Shown here one piece after another: positions 17,891 through 24,413 of a DNA stretch of 64,000 bases. The stretch's first letter is position 1, and each line of letters opens with the position of its first letter. The stretch comes from Acidobacteriaceae bacterium. Its GTDB lineage: Bacteria > Acidobacteriota > Terriglobia > Terriglobales > Acidobacteriaceae. The notes under the pieces were generated by a model. The model had not been told where the DNA came from. It was given only the letters and a program-made list of their open reading frames with translations, and made no database searches. The DNA is taken from assembly GCA_028283625.1 (NCBI GenBank), contig JAPWKG010000026.1, forward strand, positions 62,001-126,000, written 5' to 3'. Both the position numbers and the translations under genes were made by a program.

Positions 17891-18973
17891 ATGGCAAACA
17901 ACTCCTCTGTATTGGCCTCTGCGGCATCCCTTGCCAGCGGCGGACAAAGTCTTTCCGGCTCGCTTCCTCGCGACTGTACCTTTACGCCTTCTGACTGGCA
18001 TGCGCTCTCCAGGCATTGGTACCCGGTGGCGTTCTCTCATGAAGTGACCGACAAGCCTTACGCGGCGAAGTTGCTGGATGAGCGTGTGGTGCTCTACCGG
18101 ATCTCGGATGGAAGCATTCGCGCGGCCAAGGATATCTGCTATCACCGCGGCGCGCCGATGAGCATGGGCTGGGTGCAGGGCGATGAGATCGTCTGCGCGT
18201 ATCACGGGCTGCGCTACAACGAGAAAGGACAGTGTGTTTGTATTCCGGCGCACCCCAAGGGCGCAATCTCTCCGCGACTGCGGCTGCATATGTTGGGCGC
18301 ACAGGAGGCCTTTGGGCTGGTGTGGGTGCAGCTGGTGGAAGACGCCCAGGCGCAGCTGCCGGTAATGGAAGAGTGGGACGATCCGGACTATCTGCAGGTG
18401 CTGCCCAACAGCGTTCCGATGGAAGCTGCCGCCGGCCGGCAGATCGAAGGCTTTCTGGACGTGAGCCATTTCTCGTTTGTGCATGTGGCTACGTTTGGCG
18501 AGCCGGAAAACACGGAGGTTCCGGATTACAAGGTGACGCAGACGACGCGTGGTTTTGTGGCCGATTACATCAGCTCGGTCAGCAATTACTCCGTGGGCTT
18601 CAAGCACCTGAATCCGCCGGGCTTTCTGTGGCACCGCCGCTTTGAGACGTTCCTGCCGTTCACCGCGAAGCTAACGGTAACCTTCCCGAACGGCAAGTTG
18701 CACATCCTGAACACGGCCTCACCGGTATCGGCACGCAAGACCAAGCTGTTTGTTCCGATCTGCCGGAACTTCGACAAGGATGCCCCACTGCAGGCGACGC
18801 TGGACTTCAATCACCAGGTCTTTGCTGAAGATCAGGCGATCGTGGAGCAGCAGTACCCGGAGGATCTTCCGCTGGATCTGCAGGCCGAGGCTCATTTTCC
18901 CGCCGACCGCAGCTCGATTGCCTACCGCAAAGGGCTGGCAGCGATGGGGCTGGGGAGAAGCTTTACGGCCTAA
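17891..18973 (+). CDS. Rieske [2Fe-2S] aromatic ring-hydroxylating oxygenase, alpha subunit-like
   Basis: The ATG at 17891 gives 360 aa. The N-terminal Rieske domain has CYHRGAP (C-x-H) and CAYHGLRYN (C-x2-H) at about residues 80-105, the four ligands of the 2Fe-2S cluster. The catalytic domain has EGFLDVSHFSFVH near residue 190, which supplies the Asp-x2-His-x4-His of the mononuclear iron site. A later EDQAIVEQQ may supply the third ligand. The layout is that of VanA/pheophorbide-oxygenase-type monooxygenases, which need a separate reductase. No reductase is adjacent, so electron donor and substrate are unknown. The ORF track begins at an upstream TTG at 17885. Confidence 0.88.
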   Translation: MANNSSVLASAASLASGGQSLSGSLPRDCTFTPSDWHALSRHWYPVAFSHEVTDKPYAAKLLDERVVLYRISDGSIRAAKDICYHRGAPMSMGWVQGDEIVCAYHGLRYNEKGQCVCIPAHPKGAISPRLRLHMLGAQEAFGLVWVQLVEDAQAQLPVMEEWDDPDYLQVLPNSVPMEAAAGRQIEGFLDVSHFSFVHVATFGEPENTEVPDYKVTQTTRGFVADYISSVSNYSVGFKHLNPPGFLWHRRFETFLPFTAKLTVTFPNGKLHILNTASPVSARKTKLFVPICRNFDKDAPLQATLDFNHQVFAEDQAIVEQQYPEDLPLDLQAEAHFPADRSSIAYRKGLAAMGLGRSFTA

Positions 18974-19023
18974 GGCTTTTTGCCGGGTAGTCCGATGGTC
19001 CACAGGGTGCATCTCACCCGCAC

Positions 19024-19353
19024 ATGTGGACCATTCTGCTTTTGTGCGGCTCGAATATTTTTATGACCTTTGCGTGGTACGGGCATCTAAAGTATCGCGA
19101 CGTGGCTCTCTGGAAGGTGATTCTTGTGAGCTGGTCGATCGCGTTTTTTGAGTACTGTCTGCAGGTTCCGGCCAATCGAATGGGCGCAAAGACGTTCTCC
19201 CCAGATCAGCTTAAAGTGATGCAGGAAGTCATTACCTTAGCCGTTTTTGGGGTTTTCAGCGTCTTTTACTTTGGGGACAAGTTGCACTGGAATCACTTCG
19301 TTTCTTTCGGAATGTTGATCGGTGCGGCATTCTTTATGTTTCACAAGTTTTAG
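19024..19353 (+). CDS. DUF486 family small membrane protein (DMT-like)
   Basis: This 109-aa protein has four predicted membrane helices (WTILLLCGSNIFMTFAWYGHL at the start, GMLIGAAFFMFHKF at the end). The central segment reads FFEYCLQVPANRMG, matching the DUF486 family, which belongs to the drug/metabolite transporter superfamily. Substrate is unknown. It lies 50 bp after the Rieske oxygenase gene and 43 bp before the MntR-like regulator, all on the same strand, so it may be cotranscribed with either. Confidence 0.85.
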   Translation: MWTILLLCGSNIFMTFAWYGHLKYRDVALWKVILVSWSIAFFEYCLQVPANRMGAKTFSPDQLKVMQEVITLAVFGVFSVFYFGDKLHWNHFVSFGMLIGAAFFMFHKF

Positions 19354-19396
19354 AGGTAGCTGCCGCTGATATGCTGGGCGGCGGCGTAGAAGAGTG

Positions 19397-19894
19397 ATGA
19401 GTGCAAGACGGCGGCATACGGACGTAAGGCGCAGCGAGTCGGTTGACGACTATCTGAAGGCGATCTATAGCCTAAGCGGGGAGATGCAGCGACGCGTCGG
19501 CAGCTCCGCGCTTGCGGCGCGGCTGGGGGTGGCCCCAGCCTCCATCACGAACATGCTGCAGAAGCTGGCCGGTGCGGAGAACTCGCTGCTGGATTACGAA
19601 CGCGGCCGCGGGGTGCGGTTATCCGTAGCCGGACGGCGCCGGGCGCTCGAGATTGTGCGCCATCACCGTCTGATCGAGACGTTTCTCTTTGAGGTGCTGG
19701 AGTATCCGCTGGCAGAGCTGCATGACGAGGCGGAGAAACTGGAACACTTCATCAGCGAGAACTTTGAAGCGCGCATTGCGGCTAAGCTCGGCAATCCGAC
19801 CGCCGATCCGCACGGGCACTGTATTCCGGCGCTGGATGGCGCGATGCCCCCGGAGCATGGCGTGAGCTGCCGTTGCGATACGCCGGAGTTTTAG
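19397..19894 (+). CDS. MntR/DtxR-family metal-dependent transcriptional regulator
   Basis: The 165-aa protein starts at the ATG at 19397; a GTG one codon earlier is the ORF-track start. The N-terminal winged helix-turn-helix begins VDDYLKAIYSLSG and contains ALAARLGVAPASITNMLQKL. The dimerisation domain holds the metal ligands: RHHRLIETFL and then HDEAEKLEHF. The position that is Cys102 in DtxR/IdeR is glutamate here, as in MntR, which points to manganese sensing. The characteristic LGNPTADPHGHCIP follows. There is no SH3/FeoA-like third domain. The protein ends with an unusual CRCDTPEF. Its target genes are not evident; no metal transporter of the MntH or SitABC type is in the window. Confidence 0.87.
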   Translation: MSARRRHTDVRRSESVDDYLKAIYSLSGEMQRRVGSSALAARLGVAPASITNMLQKLAGAENSLLDYERGRGVRLSVAGRRRALEIVRHHRLIETFLFEVLEYPLAELHDEAEKLEHFISENFEARIAAKLGNPTADPHGHCIPALDGAMPPEHGVSCRCDTPEF

Positions 19895-19924
19895 GTCCAG
19901 CCCTGGGATCTTCCCCTAAGTGAA

Positions 19925-19951
19925 AACGCCAGCCGAAGGTCGGCTGGCGTT
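19925..19951. terminator. Bidirectional terminator between the mntR-like and lipoprotein genes
   Basis: An 11-bp stem (ACGCCAGCCGA/TCGGCTGGCGT) with a 3-nt loop sits between convergent genes. Read on the minus strand it is followed by TTTTCACTT, so it is best suited to the lipoprotein gene. Confidence 0.8.
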
Positions 19952-19975
19952 CTGTTGTCGGGCGAGTGTTGAGGC

Positions 19976-22189
19976 CTACGGAGCAGACACGATTGTGCCC
20001 GGGGTGGCGCCCACCGTGTTGTTCTTGAGCCCGAGAGCGATGGGGGTCACGACAGGAACTGCCGCGCCGACGATCTCCACCAGGCCGCCCGGTGTATCGG
20101 CATCCGTGGCCAGGACACCCTGTGCGATCCAGACGTTTCCGGAAGGATCCACGGCAATGCCCTTGGGGTAGTTGACGAACAGGGACTTCTGGAAGCCACC
20201 GATCGCAGTTGACCCGGTCGTAGCGTCCGTGCAGGTTCCGTTGTACGCGGGGGAAAGAGCCGTGCCCGATGCGCTCAGCTCGGAGACCGAGCCGCCGGTC
20301 AGGTTGTAGTTCGTGACCCAGACGTTCTGAGCGCCGTCGATCGCGATGTTACGCGGACGGAAGATTCCGCCTGCGCAGGCTGCTGTCGCGGTGCCGACGG
20401 TCGGTGTGTTTTTGCTAAAGGTAATCGGCACCAGCGTGTTGGCGATTCCCGGGAAACGGCAGGCGCTCGAAGAAGCAGAGCAGTAGTTGCCGACCCAGAA
20501 CGAGCTGGTCTGCTTGTAGACGTTGCTGCTGCTGACCGCAACGGCGTAGGTGTAACCAAAGAGGCCTGAGGCGTTACCGATCGATGCCACGGAGAAGTTC
20601 GTGGTGCTGGAGGAATCGGCCGTCAGCAGGTAAGGCGCGCTTAGGCTGCTGGTGGTCGTGGCGTTCACGATCAGGGTGTTGGATAAGCCATCCGTTGCCA
20701 TGGCCACGCCGTACGAGGGGCCGGTGGTCGAGCCTACGACGCTAGGGATCGGTTGGCTGCCAGCGGAGCTTGCGCTCGCAGCGCCACCGTAATCATAGGC
20801 TTGATGAGCGCTGTAATCGTAGGCGAAGAGATCACCGTTGTTGTTTAAGCTAAGCCCTTCGATCGTTCCAGAAGGCTGGCTCCAGAGTGAGGTCGACCCG
20901 GACGCCGTCTGAACCAGCATGTGGTCGGTGGCTGATGCTGAGGTGGTGTAGGTCGACATGTAAACGCTGTCATTGCTGTCGATGGCCAGACCGTAGCTGG
21001 AGCCGTAGAGCGAGCTGTTGCCCGCGCAAAGGATCGGACCACCGTTGGGTGCGAAGCCTCCGAGAGTGGGCGATGCGGTGACCGAGTTGTTGACGTAGAC
21101 GTTGCCCGACGAGTCGATTGCGACGTTGTTCGGATAAGAAAGCAGGCTGCCGATGGAGCAGGCGCTGGTGGAGTTGTACCTGATGCCGATGGTCCAGTCC
21201 GAAGGTGCGCTGGTGAGGGTCGGCTGGAAGGGAGCTGCTGCGGTCACGAGGCCGTAAAGATTCGTCAGCGCGGTTGTTGAGCCGTTGGTCGGATTGATCA
21301 GCATGTAGTAAAGCGCCTGCAGCACGTTGTTCGGCGAGCTGGGGTAGCTGATCGACGGTTGGCTGGTGACGGAGGCCGAGCTCGGGACGGCTGCGTTGCT
21401 GAAGAGCGTGGTGCAGCTGGTGGAGCTCGCGGTGGCGCTGTTCACGCAGGAGGCGATGATATCGGCAAGGGTGTTCAGCTTCTGATACTCAGGCGTTGCC
21501 GTCACGGTTACGTCGTTGAGCGTTCCTGTTGGCGTCGTGCTGGTGGCTGCAACGCCTGTGCTGATGTTGACCAGGTTCGCGATCGTGGTCACGGCGTTTG
21601 CGAAGCCGGTCTGCGCCTGCGTGGCCGAAGGTGCGCCCAGGCTCAGAGTGTTCGGGTTGAAGTACTGCTGCAGGGCGGCCATAGTGGCTGCGCTGGTGAC
21701 CTCGTTCATGTTGACAAAGGTCGAGTTGGTGATGGTGGAGCAGGCACCGAGAGCGGCGATCATGCCGATGGCCGAATTGGTGCTGGCTCCGCTCGTTCCG
21801 TAGTTGCCCTGGGAGTTTCCTCCGGTGGCCACCAGGTACATCTGCGGATCGCCGGAGGAGGGGCAGCTCCAGGCACTGCCGCTGGAGTCTATGATGCCGC
21901 TGGTGTCTGACTTCTGGAAGGCGAACGAACCGTAAGCGTCGTTCTGCGAGGTGGTTTGGGCATACAGTGTGGATGCGGAGCCATAGCCGGAGGTGCCCGC
22001 CGCGTAGAGCATCACGTTGGCGCCGACGACTGGCTGGTTACCGCCCAGCAGGTGGCCGCCCAGTTTGGCTGAAGTGGATGTCGTGTTGGTGGCCGGGGTC
22101 ATGCTGGCACATCCCGACAACAAAGCCGCAGAGGCTCCGGCCGCTACGAGCAAGGCTGATCGTAAGGAGAAGAAGTAGTTAGAAGTCAC
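19976..22189 (-). CDS. NHL-repeat-like secreted lipoprotein, function unknown
   Basis: The 737-aa protein starts MTSNYFFSLRSALLVAAG and has a lipobox LLSGC with the lipidated cysteine near residue 27. A Ser/Thr-rich segment follows with a possible carboxypeptidase-regulatory-like fold (GGHLLGGNQPVVGANVML, about residues 43-85). The C-terminal half contains NHL/beta-propeller units such as NVAIDSSGNVYVNN, LAIDSNDSVYMS, IAIDGAQNVWVTNYN and IAVDPSGNVWIAQ. It is probably anchored in a membrane facing the periplasm or exterior. NHL propellers usually bind proteins or ligands; no catalytic motif is seen. It stands alone between two terminators. Confidence 0.75.
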   Translation of the reverse strand: MTSNYFFSLRSALLVAAGASAALLSGCASMTPATNTTSTSAKLGGHLLGGNQPVVGANVMLYAAGTSGYGSASTLYAQTTSQNDAYGSFAFQKSDTSGIIDSSGSAWSCPSSGDPQMYLVATGGNSQGNYGTSGASTNSAIGMIAALGACSTITNSTFVNMNEVTSAATMAALQQYFNPNTLSLGAPSATQAQTGFANAVTTIANLVNISTGVAATSTTPTGTLNDVTVTATPEYQKLNTLADIIASCVNSATASSTSCTTLFSNAAVPSSASVTSQPSISYPSSPNNVLQALYYMLINPTNGSTTALTNLYGLVTAAAPFQPTLTSAPSDWTIGIRYNSTSACSIGSLLSYPNNVAIDSSGNVYVNNSVTASPTLGGFAPNGGPILCAGNSSLYGSSYGLAIDSNDSVYMSTYTTSASATDHMLVQTASGSTSLWSQPSGTIEGLSLNNNGDLFAYDYSAHQAYDYGGAASASSAGSQPIPSVVGSTTGPSYGVAMATDGLSNTLIVNATTTSSLSAPYLLTADSSSTTNFSVASIGNASGLFGYTYAVAVSSSNVYKQTSSFWVGNYCSASSSACRFPGIANTLVPITFSKNTPTVGTATAACAGGIFRPRNIAIDGAQNVWVTNYNLTGGSVSELSASGTALSPAYNGTCTDATTGSTAIGGFQKSLFVNYPKGIAVDPSGNVWIAQGVLATDADTPGGLVEIVGAAVPVVTPIALGLKNNTVGATPGTIVSAP

Positions 22190-22329
22190 TATGCTCCATA
22201 GAAGATGTCAAGGAGAGGCTCGAGAGACCCCGGGCCTTGGCTTGTTTAATTTTTCGAGAACTGCCGCGATTCTAAGCGTAAGGGGCTCATTATGGAAGCG
22301 ATGGAATCGGAATGTGGTCGCTAAACGAA

Positions 22330-22366
22330 ATATGGCGGCATGGGAAGGACTCCCATGCCGCCATAT
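22330..22366 (-). terminator. Terminator of trxB (16-bp perfect stem)
   Basis: A perfect 16-bp stem (ATATGGCGGCATGGGA with its complement) and a 5-nt loop lie 28 bp beyond the trxB stop. On the minus strand the stem is followed by TTCGTTTAG. Confidence 0.82.
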
Positions 22367-22393
22367 GTGTCGGAAACGAACGAATGTGAAGGG

Positions 22394-23344
22394 TTAGCGC
22401 CCCAGCTCCTCGAGGAACTTTTCGACTTCAAGAGCTGCCATGCAGCCGGTTCCGGCAGCGGTAATTGCCTGACGGTAGCGGCGATCCTGTACGTCGCCGC
22501 AGGCATATACGCCGTGGATCTGCACGCCGTTGCGTGTGACGAAGACGTTGTGTTCGGTCTTGATGTAGCCATCCTCGTCGAGGTCGATCTGGCCCTGGAA
22601 CATGGTGGCGTTCGGCTCGTGGCCGATGCCGAGGAACATGAACTGCACGGGCAGGGTCCAGCGCTCGCCGGTCTTGGTGTTGTGCACCTTCAGTCCCTTC
22701 ACGTCTTTTTCTTCAACGCCCAGCACCTCTTCGACCACGGTGTTGTGCAGGAACTCGATCTGCGGGTGCGCAATGGCGCGCTCCAGCATGATGCGGCTGG
22801 CGCGGAAGTTTTCCGAGCGGTTGATGAGGGTGACCTTCTTGGCAAAGCGGGTGAGGAAGAGTGCCTCTTCCATGGCCGAGTCGCCCCCGCCGACGACGGC
22901 GATCTCTTTGCCGGAGGCGAAGAAACCGTCGCAGGTGGCGCAGGAGCTGACACCGAAGCCGACAAGCGCCTTCTCGCTGGGCAGACCGAGCCAGCGGGCA
23001 GAAGCGCCGGAGGCGATGATGAGCGTACGCGTTTTGATGATCTCTTTGCCGACCTGCAGCTCAAAGGGCGAGGTGAGCAGGTTGGCGCTTGTCAGATGCG
23101 CCATGCGCAGCTCGGCGCCGAAGCGTGTGGCCTGCTTCTTCATGTTTTCAATCAGCTCAGGACCTTGTACGCCCTCCGGCCAGCCGGGAAAGTTTTCCAC
23201 CAGCGTGGTGATGGAAAGCTGTCCGCCGGGCTCATGGCCTTCCAGAACAAGAGGCTTAAGGTTGGAGCGGCCAGCATAAATGGCGGCGGTGAGTCCGGAG
23301 CATCCGGAGCCGAGAATAACGGTATCGCGTACGGTTTCAGACAT
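22394..23344 (-). CDS. trxB: Thioredoxin-disulfide reductase
   Basis: The 316-aa flavoprotein has the FAD-binding GSGCSGLTAA (residues about 12-21), the NADPH-binding VVGGGDSAMEEA, the redox centre SCATCDGFF (CATC, near residues 133-136) and the C-terminal YACGDVQDRRYRQAITAAGTGCMAA. It transfers electrons from NADPH to thioredoxin in the cytosol. The nucleotide loop has GSGCSG where most family members have GSGPAG; all three glycines are kept. The gene is monocistronic, with a strong terminator downstream, and is divergent from a small unknown gene 88 bp away. Confidence 0.95.
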   Translation of the reverse strand: MSETVRDTVILGSGCSGLTAAIYAGRSNLKPLVLEGHEPGGQLSITTLVENFPGWPEGVQGPELIENMKKQATRFGAELRMAHLTSANLLTSPFELQVGKEIIKTRTLIIASGASARWLGLPSEKALVGFGVSSCATCDGFFASGKEIAVVGGGDSAMEEALFLTRFAKKVTLINRSENFRASRIMLERAIAHPQIEFLHNTVVEEVLGVEEKDVKGLKVHNTKTGERWTLPVQFMFLGIGHEPNATMFQGQIDLDEDGYIKTEHNVFVTRNGVQIHGVYACGDVQDRRYRQAITAAGTGCMAALEVEKFLEELGR

Positions 23345-23432
23345 GACTATTTGATTGTAGAAGGTTGCGGGAAGGTTCAGGTTCCGGATAAGCCGCGAAA
23401 CGCCGTCTCCTCAAAGGCGTAGCATCGCATGT

Positions 23433-23633
23433 ATGGCAAATCTTGTTCTTGTTTACGGTATGCGTCTTCTTCCAGCCGAGGAGGTCGCGGGCGTGCAGGC
23501 GGCTCCGGTCGAGCTCAAAAATGGCAAGGAAACGCCGGTGACGATGCATATCCTTGAGGGAACGCGCGAGCAGATTGAGGCTCAGCTGCGGCACAGCATC
23601 GATGCATTTTTTGATTTCTACCCGCAGATTTAA
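23433..23633 (+). CDS. Small hypothetical protein (66 aa)
   Basis: The protein starts MANLVLVYGMRLLPAEEV and ends SIDAFFDFYPQI. It has no signal peptide and no cysteines. A beta strand, a KNGKETPVTM turn and an amphipathic helix (GTREQIEAQLRHSIDAF) are suggested. I recognise no family. The ATG lies 88 bp from the divergent trxB start. The compact sequence with a balanced charge pattern looks like a real short protein, but there is no functional clue. Confidence 0.6.
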   Translation: MANLVLVYGMRLLPAEEVAGVQAAPVELKNGKETPVTMHILEGTREQIEAQLRHSIDAFFDFYPQI

Positions 23634-23762
23634 TCTGCGCCCGGCTGTGCGGGGGCTGTGCGTCGGCCTCCGTGGCTGGAAGCTGAGCCTTGTCCTAGAT
23701 CGGGACAGTGCGTTGTCTCAAAACACTCCACGACGAAGAAGCAGGTGGAGGAGTTTTGCGGG

Positions 23763-24413
23763 ATGCGCGTTTCGCGGCGGGTAGTCTGGCTTTTGGTCTT
23801 GGGGTGGGCGAGCGTACTGCCTGCGCAGTCGGTGTCGCCGCCGGACGCTTCGGTTGGGGCGGCGTTGCGCTCGCTTGCGCTGCGCGCGGGCACGGTGTTC
23901 GTCGGCCAGGTGCAACGCATCGAACGGCGCAACAGTGTTGTGCTCATTCATTTTTCGGTGGAGCAGACGCTGCAGGGCAGCGCCGGCAACGAGTACATTT
24001 TGCGGGAGTGGGCGGGGTTGTGGCCGCCGGGGCAGCAACGCTATTACGCAGGGGAACGTGCCCTGCTGTTTTTGCGTCCTGCATCTGCGGGGGCGTTGAG
24101 CACGCCGGTGGACGGTGCGGAAGGTGTGCTGCCGGTGCAGCAGCCGGAGGTAGCGGGCGGCGCGGCCACCGTAGACATCCGCAGGATTGCCACGAGGGTG
24201 CTGCGTGGGCCGCAGGAGCCGTTGGCCAGTGTGGCGAACGGCGCGATTTCCATGACCGAGGCAACAGCGCTGATCGCATCTGCGGGGCGCAGTCTGTGGC
24301 ATGAGCCGGTTCGCGTAAGGCTTCCGGTACCGGTCCGCATCGTGCTTTCCGGTGGTGGGGCAGGGGGCGGAGTTTCGGGACAGTCGCCTGTGAGGTTGCG
24401 GGATGCGCGTTAG
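23763..24413 (+). CDS. Secreted protein with possible TIMP/NTR-like domain
   Basis: From the ATG at 23763 the protein has 216 aa and a signal peptide (RRVVWLLVLGWASVLPAQS). The ORF track extends it to 23658, but MRVSRRVVWLL is the natural export start. The mature part reads LRAGTVFVGQVQRIE, then VVLIHFSVEQTLQG and YAGERALLFL. This order (surface-exposed VFVG strand, a FxVE..L.G strand, then a GE..LLF strand) resembles bacterial TIMP/netrin-like OB-fold domains. The cysteines usual in that family are absent. The stop overlaps the start of the next gene by 11 bp, so the two are coupled. The family assignment is tentative. Confidence 0.6.
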   Translation: MRVSRRVVWLLVLGWASVLPAQSVSPPDASVGAALRSLALRAGTVFVGQVQRIERRNSVVLIHFSVEQTLQGSAGNEYILREWAGLWPPGQQRYYAGERALLFLRPASAGALSTPVDGAEGVLPVQQPEVAGGAATVDIRRIATRVLRGPQEPLASVANGAISMTEATALIASAGRSLWHEPVRVRLPVPVRIVLSGGGAGGGVSGQSPVRLRDAR

